DNA of 64,000 bases from an uncultured bacterium (lineage in GTDB: Bacteria; Verrucomicrobiota; Lentisphaeria; Victivallales; UBA1829). This document shows, piece by piece, positions 15,525-25,222 of this stretch. Position numbers and translations under genes: made by a program. Numbering within the stretch: the stretch's first letter is position 1; each line of letters starts with the position of its first letter. Below the pieces are notes generated by a model, which saw only the letters and a program-made list of their open reading frames with translations, did no database searches and was not told where the DNA came from. Where the stretch lies: contig URKJ01000003.1 in NCBI GenBank assembly GCA_900548385.1, positions 1 to 64,000 on the forward strand. The letters run 5' to 3'.

Positions 15525-18185
15525 ATGATGTTGAAATTGCGTTTCATTATTCCCGTTTTCTGTGCCGCTGTTTTCGGTTCCGAGCCATGCGGAACCGTTC
15601 CGGTGGATATTTCCCGGTCGGTCAATATGGGGTTCCGTGACGAAACCGCCGGAGACGGAAAAGGCGGATGGAGCGATCAGGGCCCGGAAAACGATCTGCG
15701 CTCCCTGAAACCCGGTACGATCCGCTGCGGGATTGCGGAGTTCCGGGTTCTGGATCCGGACGTCAACGGCGGAAAAGGGGCTGTCGTGGTGGGCAAGACG
15801 CCGTCCCGTTCGGATTATGCTTCCTCCGTCGGGATTGCAATGAACGGACGGAAGCTGAAGACCCTGTTTCTGCTTCACGCCGCCGCTTTTGCCGCTCCCG
15901 GCAGAATTCTTGGCTACGTCCGTGTCACTTATATGGACGGTTCACAGGAGGAGCTTCCGGTGACTGCGGAAAAAGACGTTGGGAACTGGTGGGAGCCCGC
16001 TGATCTGCGCAATGCCGCTGTCGCCTGGACCGGAAGCAATGAAAGCGCGCGGGTGGGGCTGTATGCCAGTTCTTTTGCTCTGCGGGGCGGCGCCGTCAGG
16101 CATATCCTGTTCCGCAGATCCGGTCTGCGTGGACTCTGGATGATCGCGGCTGTTTCGGCGTCCGCCGGGGAAGAGAAGATCGTTGTCCATGAGAAACAGA
16201 CGGTCTTCCGGGAAAATGAAAACTGGAGACGCTTTGTCTACGACCGCTCCGTGGAAAAAGACTCTGCGCTGGACTTCTCTTTTCTGCTGGACGCTCCGGC
16301 GGGTAAATACGGATTCCTGTCCGCTGAAAACGGACATTTCTCGTTTGAGAAAAAGACCGGACCGGTACGCTTTTACGGTCCCAATCTCTGCTTCTCCGCC
16401 TGTTTCCCCACCCATGAGCAGGCGGATATATTGGCGGACCGGTTTGCCCGGATGGGCTGCAATGTGATCCGTCTGCATCATTTCGACAATACTTTGCTGC
16501 CGTCGAAACGTAAAAACAGTGTGGAGCCTGATCCGGTCCAGCTTGACCGGATGGAGTATTTTATTGCTGCTTTGAAGAAAAAGGGCATTTATATAACAAT
16601 CGACCTGTTCATTTCGCGGAAGCCGCAGGAGAATGAATTTCCGCTGGTGAAAAATGCACGGGATTACAAGCTGGCTGTGATGCTTCTTCCGGAGGTGAAC
16701 CGGAATTTGAAGACGTTTTCCAGAAATCTCCTGATCCACCGCAACCCTTATACCGGATTGCCGCTCGTGGAGGAACCGGCATTGCTGAATTTGAGCATCG
16801 TCAACGAAAACACGCCTTTTCACATCATTTCCATGGGGACTTCTCCGGAGATCCGGCAATATTTTCAGCAGAAGTTTGCCGAAAAGCATCCAGACGGCGT
16901 GAAGAACGGAAAACCGGACGGGGAACTTTTCCGGAAGTTCCTTTCCGAAGTTTATACGGCGTATTACAGGGATATGGCGGCGTATCTCCGCTCTCTCGGT
17001 TTGCGGGTGCCTCTGACGGAGCAGAATTTCATCGCATCGCCGAATCTTTCGGTTCACCGGGAAATGTACGATTATGTGGACGAGCATCTGTACTGGGATC
17101 ATCCGACGTTTCCGGAAAAGCCGTGGTCTCTGCCCAACCGCTTCCATGGAACCAGTGTGATTTCCAGACGTTTGCGTTCTCCCGCCGAGCTTGCTCCGGT
17201 CCGTCTGTTTGACCGTCCGTTTACTGTTTCAGAGTTTGATTTCAGCGGTCCGGGAGATTTCCGGATGCAGGGTATTCCCATTTTTGCCGCCTATGCGGCA
17301 TTGCAGGATTGGGATTCGCTGAACCGTTTTGCGTACTCCCATTCGCTGAATTCCATGTTCGGCTCCGGAGCGGGCTTCGGCAGTTTTGATTCCGCTGTCG
17401 ATCCGGTCCGTCTTCTGGGCGACCGGCTGGCGGCGGCATTTTTCCTGCGCGGTGATGTGACTCCGGCAAAGGAGTGCATCCCCGTACTGGTCGCGCCGGA
17501 AAGCTACAGAAATTATACGCCCCGCTATCCGGAGGCGGCAGGAGAACTTGCACTGGTCTGCAGGACGGGGACGGTCATCAACCGTGGAACGGAAACGCGT
17601 CTTCCGCTGGGGGCGAAAGCTGTTTATGCGCAGGATTCTTCCGTCAAGGGTGAATTCTGGAACGGGCTGCCGGTCATGCGGAAGCGGAAAAATACTTTTA
17701 CTTCCGTGACCAGTTCCACAGGAGAGCTTTCCGCTGATTTCCGGCGGAACACGTTCCGTGCGGCAACGTCCCGCAGTGAAGCTCTGATTCTGCCGGAAGG
17801 GACGGAGCTTGCAGGAAAGTGTCTGACCGTGCGCAATCGGAAAAGTTACTGCGTTGCGGGAGCCATTGCCTTGAATGGCGGCACGATGCCGGAATCCTCC
17901 TGGATTCTGCTGCTGCATATCGCCAATGTGAGGCGGGAGGGAATGACTTTCAAAGGGCGCGGCGTTCTGGTGACGGACTGGGGAGGCGGGGCTATGCTCG
18001 CGCAGAGAGCCGTGGCGGATTTCTCGCTGGAACTGCCTGCCGGAAACTGGAAGCTCTATGCGTTGGATTTTTCCGGACGCCGCCAGAAAGAGGTTCCGTT
18101 CCGGCTGGAGAACGGCAGACTGTGTTTTACCGCGGACACATTCGGCGCGCGGGAGCCGGTTTTCGCCTATGAGCTGATCCGCTGA
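15525..18185 (+). CDS. secreted GH-A clan glycoside hydrolase
   Basis: An 887-residue enzyme of the cellulase-like (GH5-type, clan GH-A) TIM-barrel kind; substrate unknown. After a short signal peptide come a beta-rich domain (VNMGFRDE, GGWSDQGPENDL) and the barrel with FYGPNLCFSACF, NVIRLHHFD, the probable acid/base Glu near residue 427 (SIVNENTPF) and the probable nucleophile Glu near 569 (FTVSEFDF). A C-terminal beta-sandwich ends in FAYELIR. Two paralogues lie in this window; this one lacks their extra N-terminal domain of about 190 residues. GGGAGGA lies 4 or 7 bases before two adjacent ATGs. A near-identical copy of its last ~48 codons recurs near 27.6 kb. Confidence 0.82.
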   Translation: MMLKLRFIIPVFCAAVFGSEPCGTVPVDISRSVNMGFRDETAGDGKGGWSDQGPENDLRSLKPGTIRCGIAEFRVLDPDVNGGKGAVVVGKTPSRSDYASSVGIAMNGRKLKTLFLLHAAAFAAPGRILGYVRVTYMDGSQEELPVTAEKDVGNWWEPADLRNAAVAWTGSNESARVGLYASSFALRGGAVRHILFRRSGLRGLWMIAAVSASAGEEKIVVHEKQTVFRENENWRRFVYDRSVEKDSALDFSFLLDAPAGKYGFLSAENGHFSFEKKTGPVRFYGPNLCFSACFPTHEQADILADRFARMGCNVIRLHHFDNTLLPSKRKNSVEPDPVQLDRMEYFIAALKKKGIYITIDLFISRKPQENEFPLVKNARDYKLAVMLLPEVNRNLKTFSRNLLIHRNPYTGLPLVEEPALLNLSIVNENTPFHIISMGTSPEIRQYFQQKFAEKHPDGVKNGKPDGELFRKFLSEVYTAYYRDMAAYLRSLGLRVPLTEQNFIASPNLSVHREMYDYVDEHLYWDHPTFPEKPWSLPNRFHGTSVISRRLRSPAELAPVRLFDRPFTVSEFDFSGPGDFRMQGIPIFAAYAALQDWDSLNRFAYSHSLNSMFGSGAGFGSFDSAVDPVRLLGDRLAAAFFLRGDVTPAKECIPVLVAPESYRNYTPRYPEAAGELALVCRTGTVINRGTETRLPLGAKAVYAQDSSVKGEFWNGLPVMRKRKNTFTSVTSSTGELSADFRRNTFRAATSRSEALILPEGTELAGKCLTVRNRKSYCVAGAIALNGGTMPESSWILLLHIANVRREGMTFKGRGVLVTDWGGGAMLAQRAVADFSLELPAGNWKLYALDFSGRRQKEVPFRLENGRLCFTADTFGAREPVFAYELIR

Positions 18186-18189
18186 CGCA

Positions 18190-18236
18190 CGTTTGGCGTT
18201 TCAAAAAATGGCTGAATGCGAAAACCGGGGCGGAAA
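18190..18236 (-). pseudogene. remnant of an araC gene 3' end
   Basis: Read on the minus strand, this stretch encodes VFAFSHFLKRQT, matching VFAFSHFFKHQT at the end of the AraC protein at 27.7-28.6 kb. The DNA is close to the corresponding part of that gene (about 27797-27840). Nothing else of the gene remains, so this looks like the stub of a deleted convergent regulator. Confidence 0.7.
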
Positions 18237-18242
18237 CTGTGA

Positions 18243-18345
18243 CTTTTGAGTGGGGAAGCGGGTAGTTTCCGTCAGAGGAATGGAAACTCTGCCGTTATTT
18301 TACCGTAACTTGTTGTATTTGATACGGAGATAACGGCATGAGCTT
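18243..18345 (+). repeat. conserved pre-araC element, copy 2
   Basis: Aligns with 13555-13652. It contains the inverted repeat AGTTTCC-(11)-GGAAACT and the invariant CAGAGGAATGGAAACTC core. It lies between the glycosidase and the second AraC gene. Confidence 0.7.
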
Positions 18346-18382
18346 CCGGATAACAAAGAAAGCATTTTGTAATTATAAGGAG

Positions 18383-18410
18383 TTGCAATTTTCCGGCATC
18401 GTGATATTTT
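18383..18410 (+). promoter_or_regulatory. sigma-70-like promoter
   Basis: TTGCAA, 16 bases and TATTTT upstream of the second AraC gene. Confidence 0.45.
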
Positions 18411-18498
18411 ATTCTGTTGTTTCAGATCAACCGGTCCGGCGGAGAGTGTGTGTCCCGTTGAAAAACACCGTACCGAAGCAAGTGTAAAAGATGAATTT

Positions 18499-19416
18499 AT
18501 GAAGGTTCTCCACGACTCGTCAATTTTTGATTCGGAAAAGGGCTCCTGTTGGCGCAACGACCCCACGTTTGTCGGCTATGGAGCCGGCTATCCGGAACAG
18601 GTTGAGCTTCTCAATTTCACCGGTCGCCCCTCGGATGCAAGTCTCCCCTGTCGCATGGAGGTCATGCTTCACGCAACCATGCAGGCCAGATATTATCAGC
18701 GCCGTACCAGGCAGACGCAGAAATTATCGTTCTTTTACATTTGTTCCGGCAAAATGTATTTTCAAAGCAACGGCAGCGTTCTATTGGCCGAACCGGACGA
18801 TTGCGTGTTGCTCAAGCCGCATTGCAAAAACAGCTTCCTGTTTGCAGATGAAAAACAATGTTCCTATTATGAGTTTATCCTGGTTGGCAGTATGCTGGAC
18901 GAGTTCCTTCGGATTTATAATCTGGAGCGGACTCTGGGGCTGAATCTGAACGACGATAAGTTTTTCCGGAACTTCTTCGACAGCATGAAGAGTCTGGCGG
19001 ATGTAAAGCCGGTTTCCTCTATCTTTCCCGAATTGACCGGAGCCGCTTTTACTCTCCTGCAGAAAATTTCATCCGCCGTGCAATTCCAGGCCCGTTCCTC
19101 TTCCGCCGACGAGATTCGCGATTTTCTGGAACGGCGGATCAAAGAAAAGTTCTCCATGACGGAGGTCGCCAGAAAATTCAATATCGACATTCACGATATG
19201 AACCGGATCTTTCAAGAGGCGTTCGGCGTGACGCCTTACCAATATCTGAAACGGTTCCGCCTGTGCAAAGCGGGCGAAATACTGCGGACTGGAATGCTGG
19301 TGAAAGAGGTTTCAACCGCTGTCGGCTACCAGAACATCAAAGCATTTTCCACGGAATTCCGCCAGTTTTATGGTAAATCTCCGCTTGATTACCGGAAATC
19401 CTGTTTCGGAAAATGA
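18499..19416 (+). CDS. AraC-family transcriptional regulator
   Basis: A 305-residue regulator with an N-terminal cupin-like sensor (YFYICSGKMYFQSNGS-type segment around residue 75-95) and a C-terminal AraC double helix-turn-helix (FNIDIHDMNRIFQEAFG, then VKEVSTAVGYQNIKAFSTEF, GKSPLDYRK). The start is uncertain: a GTG at 18448 has GGAGA only two bases away, whereas the ATG at 18499 has a poor ribosome site; I prefer the ATG. It is followed by a second prepilin-glycosidase pair, repeating the arrangement seen upstream. Confidence 0.88.
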   Translation: MKVLHDSSIFDSEKGSCWRNDPTFVGYGAGYPEQVELLNFTGRPSDASLPCRMEVMLHATMQARYYQRRTRQTQKLSFFYICSGKMYFQSNGSVLLAEPDDCVLLKPHCKNSFLFADEKQCSYYEFILVGSMLDEFLRIYNLERTLGLNLNDDKFFRNFFDSMKSLADVKPVSSIFPELTGAAFTLLQKISSAVQFQARSSSADEIRDFLERRIKEKFSMTEVARKFNIDIHDMNRIFQEAFGVTPYQYLKRFRLCKAGEILRTGMLVKEVSTAVGYQNIKAFSTEFRQFYGKSPLDYRKSCFGK

Positions 19417-19515
19417 GTGCGGAAAAAATAAATTCATGATTCCAAACCCTTTTTCAGTTTTTCGAACCTTAATTTCTTCTGAACCCCCTTGTGTTTCCCC
19501 GATTTTGAAGTAAAA

Positions 19516-19521
19516 TATAAT
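19516..19521 (+). promoter_or_regulatory. probable -10 box
   Basis: TATAAT followed by TAAAAT; the 12 bases TATAATTAAAAT recur exactly at the promoter of the prepilin gene near 34.0 kb. No good -35 box at standard spacing (TTGTGT is 21 bases away). Confidence 0.45.
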
Positions 19522-19591
19522 TAAAATGCAAAGTCTGAAAAGGAAGTTTCCTTTCAGAAGTTTTTATAACATGTAACAAAAAGGAAGAAAA

Positions 19592-20332
19592 ATGCAGAAA
19601 AAGAGATTAAAAAAATTCACCCTCATAGAGCTCCTTGTGGTAATTACGATCATAGCCATACTTGCGGCTATGCTGCTGCCGGCGCTCAACAAAGCACGAC
19701 AAAGTTCGAAAAGCTCCAGTTGTCTCAGCAATGCCAAACAGCTCGGATCCGCGTATAGCATGTATACTACCGACAATCAGGATTTTATGCCGAAAGGGGA
19801 CTCAAAAAGCTGCTGGCAGGAAGCTGTGTCCGACACGGCAGTGACCCGTTCAATCAACAGCCTGCTGAATCCGTATCTGGGCGTCCATCCGCAAGGCGGC
19901 CAGCGGGCAACTGTAACGAAGAGTAAAATGTTCGAATGTCCCATGATGCCGACTCCTCCTCCTGACAACCTTTACAGAGTCGGTCGCATGTTCAATGGTT
20001 TCGTACATCAGGAGAGGGGGGGCGATGCAGGTGCTGGAACCGGATTAAAAATCACTCGGGTAAAAGCCTCCTCAGGAAAGATAACTCTGATGTGCCGTCC
20101 CGACAGGAATGCCGGAGACAGCAATCTTTTCCGGCCGATTCGAGGCGCCAGCTCCTGCGTTGTGCCCGACGAGTTGATCAAAGGCGGTGTTCCGCGGCCC
20201 GGTCAGCATCCGAAAGGGAGCAGCGGTCTTCTGTTCGTCGACGGTCACTCTACAGTCAAGCCGTATACCTTCTGGACAAATGGAAGCAAGCTGAAGGAAT
20301 CCCTCTTTAATCCGGATAAGATGAGTGATTGA
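19592..20332 (+). CDS. prepilin-type protein with DGH motif
   Basis: A 246-residue prepilin-like protein with a very short leader (MQKKRLKK) then FTLIELLVVITIIAILAAML and LPALNKARQSSKSSSC, typical of the family. The C-terminal region has GLLFVDGHSTVK, the DG-containing processing-associated motif, here with ten residues between His and DG. AAAAGGAAG precedes the ATG. The large glycosidase gene starts 69 bases downstream. A single surface-exposed globular head of about 200 residues would follow the hydrophobic helix. Confidence 0.87.
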   Translation: MQKKRLKKFTLIELLVVITIIAILAAMLLPALNKARQSSKSSSCLSNAKQLGSAYSMYTTDNQDFMPKGDSKSCWQEAVSDTAVTRSINSLLNPYLGVHPQGGQRATVTKSKMFECPMMPTPPPDNLYRVGRMFNGFVHQERGGDAGAGTGLKITRVKASSGKITLMCRPDRNAGDSNLFRPIRGASSCVVPDELIKGGVPRPGQHPKGSSGLLFVDGHSTVKPYTFWTNGSKLKESLFNPDKMSD

Positions 20333-20401
20333 TTGTCTTCCTGTTTATGATTCGGGAAGGCTTATGCAAATGGAAAAAGCGAAAAACAGAGGATATGCTT
20401 T

Positions 20402-23400
20402 ATGAGAAATTTGTTGTTTTGTTTCCTGGCAGTCGTTTTTATTTCGGCGGCGGGAGAATCGTTTGAAAATCTGAACATCGCAGCTGATGGAAAAATCTCC
20501 GTCGGTTCCGGCGGTATGGGCTTCAGCGTCGTCAATTCCGGCTGGGCTGAATTCGGAAATGCGAAATGGCGGAACATAAAGAAGGAGTCCGGCAAGGATT
20601 TCCGGCGCGTCACCGGACGGTTTGAGTTCGAAGGGGTTCCCTGTACCGCGGTGGAAACGGTAACGCGGCTCGCTCCGAACAAATTCCGGATTGAGTGCGA
20701 CTGGCAGTTCGATCGGGATCTCAAGGTGAACGGCGTTTTTTCCTCCATTTCAATGCCGTTGCCGCTGGAGGGGATTCTGGTTGACGGAAAAAAGCAGCTG
20801 ATTCCTGAGCTGCCCGGGGAGATGGTCCTTCGTCCGTACAGTCCGGCGCGCACTATAACGATTCAGCAGACCGACGGCTTTCAGTATGTTGTGTCGGGCA
20901 ATCTCAACGCCTACATTCAGGACAGCCGCAAGTGGGTCAACGTTCTCACCATCCGTCTCGCCGCCGCGCCGGGGAAAGGAGTCATGCGGAAAAGCCATGT
21001 CGCATTCAATCTCGAACTTCGCCCGCTGAAAGCGACTCCGGTGGATATTGCCCCGGCGGCCCGGGATTTCTTCGATCTCAACGTGCTTCCTGCCGGAACG
21101 CACCGTATCGGTGCAGTCCCGTTCGTTGTCCGGGACGACCGCAAGGCGCTCGTTCCCGAAGAGAAATCGGAATTGCAGCTGCCCGTCAGCGGAAGAGCAG
21201 GCGCGGTGAATCTGCTGCATGCCTCCCGGAATGCCGGTTCCGTAGTCGGCTATATTCAGGCCCGCTACAGTGACGGAAAGGCGGTATCAATCCCGGTGAA
21301 GTCCAAAACCGACTGCGGCGACTGGCTTCTGGGCGACTCCTATCCCAACGCCGTGATCGCCTGCGAAGCGGAATATCTGGCGAAGCGCGTCGGCCTGTAC
21401 GCTTCCTCTTTCCGGCTGCCCCGTCCCAATCCGGTTTCCCTGACCTTCCGGGCGGCATCGCCGGATACCGAATGGATGATCGCCGGAGTGACGCTCAGCA
21501 ACCGTCCCCTCACATTTCCGCAGGGGAAGAAAGGTCCGTTCGTAATCAAAGAAGGCCCTGACTGGAAAAAGCTGGCGCTCAAGCGCCGGATTCAGCCGGG
21601 CAGTCCGCTGGATTTTTCCGGCATATCCTCCCGGCACGCCCCCGCCGGAAAATACGGGTTCGTCCGCTCCAACGATCAGGGGGAATTCGTGTTTGAGAAC
21701 GCTCCCGGAAAGAAGGTCCGGTTCTACGGTGCCAATCTTTGTTTCAGCGCCAACTTTCTCGACAAGGCCGTTGCCGATGAACTGGTGGAGTACCTGGTCC
21801 GCATGGGCTATAACTCCGTCCGCTTTCATCATCACGACGGGAGGCTGGTGGATCCCGCCGTCACCGATTCCGTGAAACTGAATGCGGAAATGCTGGACAA
21901 ACTTGATTATCTTTTCGCCCAGTGCAAAAAGCACGGCCTCTATGTCACGACCGACCTTTATGTCAACCGGAAATTCAAAAGCCCCGCTACCGGCTGTTTC
22001 GGCATGAAACCATTGCTACCTATCGACGAATACGCGATGGAGAGCTGGATGGATTTCGTGCGCAGCTGGATGACGCATCGGAATCCGTACACCGGCCTTA
22101 CCTGGGGGGAAGACCCCGCGCTGCTCTCGCTGTGTCTGGTGAATGAAGACACGCTCAGCGCCAACTGGAACGCGAATCCGAAAATCGCGGCTCTGTACCG
22201 CGGTAAATTCAACGAGTGGAAAGAAGGCCGGGAAGGAGACGATCAGACGCTGTTCCGGGAATTCCTGTTCGAATTGCAGGGCAACGTGCTGGACCGGCAG
22301 ATTGACTTCGTCAAAAACGAGCTCGGACTCAAGACGATGATTACCAGTTTGAACTGGATTACGGACGCGCCGCTGACCCGGCTGCGCGAGAAATTCGACC
22401 TGGTGGACATGCACCAGTATTTCTCTCATCCGACTTTTCCGGAAAAAGCCTGGCAGATGCCGATCGGATTCGATCAGGACTCATCCATCCGGCGCGGCGC
22501 AAGTCTGCCCCGCGAAATCATGCCTGCCCGGATTTTCGGCAAACCTTTTACCGTCACCGAATTCAACTTCTGCAATCCGAACCGGTTCCGGGCGGAAGGC
22601 GGTCCGTTGATGGGAGCTTACGCGGCTCTGCAGAACTGGGGCGGATTATGGAGATTCTGCTGGAGTCACTCCGATACCGGAATCATCCGCAACCCCGGTC
22701 AGAACTCTTTCGACGCCTCCAACGATCCGATGCAGCAACTCAGCGACCGCATCATACTGGCGCTGTTCCTGCGGGGGGATCTCGCACCGTCGAAAACGAA
22801 GCTCTCCTGTCCCATGGCGCCCTTTTCCACTGGCAATCCGGTCATGTCTTATCCCGGCGGTTTTGCCAATCTCGGATTGAATGTGCAGATCGGTTCCCAT
22901 GCGGCGGAACGGGAGTTGCCGTCCGGAGTCGTGAGCTGGCGTCCCGGCATGAAAGCTCCGGCCGATCCCCGGATCAGACTTGACCGGAAAGCCGGAACGC
23001 TGGCGGTTTCAACTCCGCTGACGGAGACGGCAACGTTGCCTGCGGGAGATCTAGCGGTAAAGAAACTGAGGGTCAAGAACGCTTCAAAGTTCATGACGGC
23101 GGCGGCTATTTCGCTTGACGGACAGCCTTTGCCCGAAAGTGACAGTATTCTCGTCATTCATCTCGGCAACATCAGTCAGACCGGAGCCCGTTACGACAAC
23201 TCCGCCCGGCTGCGCGCCTGGGGCAACTCGCCGGAGCTTCTGGTCGAACGGTGCACGGCGACACTGGAACTTGAATGTCCGGGAGCACCGTGGCGGGTGG
23301 CCGCGCTCGCTCTCGACGGTTCCGAAACCGGCGAGATTCCGGGAACCCTGAAAAACGGAGTCTTCCGCTTCACCGCCGACACGACGGCATTTCCCGGAGG

Positions 23401-23428
23401 CGTTCTCGCCTACCATCTGTCGCGCTGA
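20402..23428 (+). CDS. secreted GH-A clan glycoside hydrolase
   Basis: A 1008-residue paralogue of the enzyme upstream. It has a signal peptide (LLFCFLAVVFISAA), an N-terminal beta domain of about 200 residues (VGSGGMGFSVVNSGWAEF) absent from the first paralogue, a second beta domain, then the TIM barrel: RFYGANLCFSANF, NSVRFHHHDG, the probable acid/base Glu near residue 581 (LCLVNEDTLS), and the probable nucleophile Glu near 719 (FTVTEFNF). The C-terminal sandwich ends LAYHLSR. Substrate not predictable; clan GH-A covers cellulases, mannanases and galactanases among others. The neighbouring GH36 gene suggests alpha-galactosyl-containing glycans (inference). A strong hairpin follows. Confidence 0.82.
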   Translation: MRNLLFCFLAVVFISAAGESFENLNIAADGKISVGSGGMGFSVVNSGWAEFGNAKWRNIKKESGKDFRRVTGRFEFEGVPCTAVETVTRLAPNKFRIECDWQFDRDLKVNGVFSSISMPLPLEGILVDGKKQLIPELPGEMVLRPYSPARTITIQQTDGFQYVVSGNLNAYIQDSRKWVNVLTIRLAAAPGKGVMRKSHVAFNLELRPLKATPVDIAPAARDFFDLNVLPAGTHRIGAVPFVVRDDRKALVPEEKSELQLPVSGRAGAVNLLHASRNAGSVVGYIQARYSDGKAVSIPVKSKTDCGDWLLGDSYPNAVIACEAEYLAKRVGLYASSFRLPRPNPVSLTFRAASPDTEWMIAGVTLSNRPLTFPQGKKGPFVIKEGPDWKKLALKRRIQPGSPLDFSGISSRHAPAGKYGFVRSNDQGEFVFENAPGKKVRFYGANLCFSANFLDKAVADELVEYLVRMGYNSVRFHHHDGRLVDPAVTDSVKLNAEMLDKLDYLFAQCKKHGLYVTTDLYVNRKFKSPATGCFGMKPLLPIDEYAMESWMDFVRSWMTHRNPYTGLTWGEDPALLSLCLVNEDTLSANWNANPKIAALYRGKFNEWKEGREGDDQTLFREFLFELQGNVLDRQIDFVKNELGLKTMITSLNWITDAPLTRLREKFDLVDMHQYFSHPTFPEKAWQMPIGFDQDSSIRRGASLPREIMPARIFGKPFTVTEFNFCNPNRFRAEGGPLMGAYAALQNWGGLWRFCWSHSDTGIIRNPGQNSFDASNDPMQQLSDRIILALFLRGDLAPSKTKLSCPMAPFSTGNPVMSYPGGFANLGLNVQIGSHAAERELPSGVVSWRPGMKAPADPRIRLDRKAGTLAVSTPLTETATLPAGDLAVKKLRVKNASKFMTAAAISLDGQPLPESDSILVIHLGNISQTGARYDNSARLRAWGNSPELLVERCTATLELECPGAPWRVAALALDGSETGEIPGTLKNGVFRFTADTTAFPGGVLAYHLSR

Positions 23429-23443
23429 GACAGGTTCCCCTTT

Positions 23444-23468
23444 ATCCTGCCGCTTCCCGCGGCAGGAT
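23444..23468 (+). terminator. intrinsic terminator-like hairpin
   Basis: A perfect 10-bp stem, ATCCTGCCGC/GCGGCAGGAT, with a 5-base loop after the glycosidase gene. The U-tract is short (TTTCC), so termination may be partial and the GH36 gene may still be read through. Confidence 0.65.
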
Positions 23469-23513
23469 TTCCATAATCCCAATCATCGTTAATTAAAGAA
23501 AGAGTGCCTTTTT

Positions 23514-25145
23514 ATGGTTTCGCCTGTCTTGTGCCCGGAAGAACCCTGTTACCGTGCGGAAATCAAAGTCGATATTCTCACGCCGATCGTGTTTCTTTAC
23601 TCATCCGTCAACAACATGACTGTTTCCCGTGATCTGCCCTCGCTCCAGAGCATTACCGCGTTTGAGAGCGAATTTCCCAGCGAAGACGTGATTATCGTCG
23701 GTGATCCCGCACATTCAGAGTTTCTGCTGGCCGGCGCGGTAACGGCGAATCGTTCCCTTACCTTCTTCACGGCAGTCCGCGAAGCCCGGCGACTGATCAA
23801 AATCCGGGTCTGCCAGCCCTCAATCGGACCGGAAGAGCAACCGGAGGAAATTCTGATTCTGACCGGCAGCGACTGGCGGGAGCTTCTGGTTCAGTATGCG
23901 GAGACCGTTGCCGGAAAAGCGGGCGTCAAGCCCATGAATCCCGCGGAAAACCTGACCGGTTACTGTACCTGGTATTATTACTATACGGCTGTCACCGCGC
24001 AGGATTTTCAGGAAAACCTGAATGCGCTGCAGCTTCACCGGGAGAGTTATCCGGCGCGGGTCGTTCAGATCGACGACGGGTACCAGACTTTCATGGGCGA
24101 CTGGTTCGATCAGAACGGCCGCTGGCCGGAACCTCTTGATGCCGTTGCCCGGAGAATCCGCAATGCCGGCATGGAAGCCGGCATCTGGCTGATGCCGTTT
24201 CAAGCCTCCACCGCCAGCCGTCTGTACCGCGAACATCCCGACTGGTTCGTTACGGACGAAAACGGGGAAACCGCTGTCAGCGAAGGATGGTCGCCGAAAC
24301 CCGATCATCTCTGGGCCTGTCTCGACACCACGATTCCCGCAGTGCGCGAGCATCTTGCAACGGTCTTCCGGACATTCCGCGCACAGGGGTTTACCTATTT
24401 CAAAATGGATGGTCTCGGCTTTGCCCTGAAAAGCGGCCGCCGTCATGATCCTTCGGCCACCGCCGTCAGCGCTTTCCGGCTGGGATTGAAAACAATCCGG
24501 GAAGCCGTTCCCGATGCGTTCCTGCTGGGCTGCTGTTCGCCGTATCTGCCCTGTGTCGGATTGGTTGATATGTGCCGCGTCGGGCCGGATACCCAGCCGG
24601 AATGGGGAAGCATGATTCCGCGGGCGCTCCACTGCTCCATGGAACGCTGGTGGATGTTCGACCGCTGGTTCCGGGCTGATCCCGATGTGATGTTCACCCG
24701 GACGGACCGCACCACTCTGACTCCGGGGGAATGCCGGCTCACGGTTTTGACCGGCATTCTGACCGGCGTCACGCTGACCAGCGACAATCTCGGCACGCTG
24801 CCTCCGGAACGGCTGGCGCTCCTCCGCCGGGCGGCGCGGCTGAGGATGCGGGATGTGCGCCCTGCGAAGTGGCAGCTCAACCATTACTTGAATAGTTTTT
24901 CCGGCACCGTGGAGGGGAGGGCGGCGCTGGCCGTCATGAACGAGACGGAACAGGAGATGACCGTGGTGTTTTCCGACTTCGGACTGCCAGAGGGGCTGGA
25001 GGAAATTCTCCAACCTGCCGGAATGCAGAAACGCCGGATCGTTGTGCCGCGTCATGACGCGGTTCTGCTGGTTGCGCCCGAAAGCGCCGTTTCGGGGGAC
25101 GCTATCGGCAGAGCGACGGGGCGGAACGGTTCCGAAGTCGATTGA
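23514..25145 (+). CDS. GH36-type alpha-galactosidase
   Basis: A 543-residue clan GH-D enzyme that removes terminal alpha-galactosyl residues. The barrel is clear: TGYCTWYYYY, VVQIDDGYQ, AGIWLMPF, the nucleophile Asp near residue 298 (YFKMDGL) and the acid/base Asp near 359 (CRVGPDTQPEW). There is no signal peptide, so it should act on imported oligosaccharides in the cytoplasm. It is shorter than typical GH36 (~700 residues): the N-terminal beta-sandwich is reduced. The ribosome site is weak (AAGAAAGAG). The symporter gene follows 77 bases later, in line with uptake and cleavage of a galactoside. Confidence 0.86.
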   Translation: MVSPVLCPEEPCYRAEIKVDILTPIVFLYSSVNNMTVSRDLPSLQSITAFESEFPSEDVIIVGDPAHSEFLLAGAVTANRSLTFFTAVREARRLIKIRVCQPSIGPEEQPEEILILTGSDWRELLVQYAETVAGKAGVKPMNPAENLTGYCTWYYYYTAVTAQDFQENLNALQLHRESYPARVVQIDDGYQTFMGDWFDQNGRWPEPLDAVARRIRNAGMEAGIWLMPFQASTASRLYREHPDWFVTDENGETAVSEGWSPKPDHLWACLDTTIPAVREHLATVFRTFRAQGFTYFKMDGLGFALKSGRRHDPSATAVSAFRLGLKTIREAVPDAFLLGCCSPYLPCVGLVDMCRVGPDTQPEWGSMIPRALHCSMERWWMFDRWFRADPDVMFTRTDRTTLTPGECRLTVLTGILTGVTLTSDNLGTLPPERLALLRRAARLRMRDVRPAKWQLNHYLNSFSGTVEGRAALAVMNETEQEMTVVFSDFGLPEGLEEILQPAGMQKRRIVVPRHDAVLLVAPESAVSGDAIGRATGRNGSEVD

Positions 25146-25222
25146 CCGGCATGGAACGATTGAGAATTGCAAAAGAAACGCATACGGCATGTATGCTGAA
25201 CCGAATATGAAGGATAACTCAA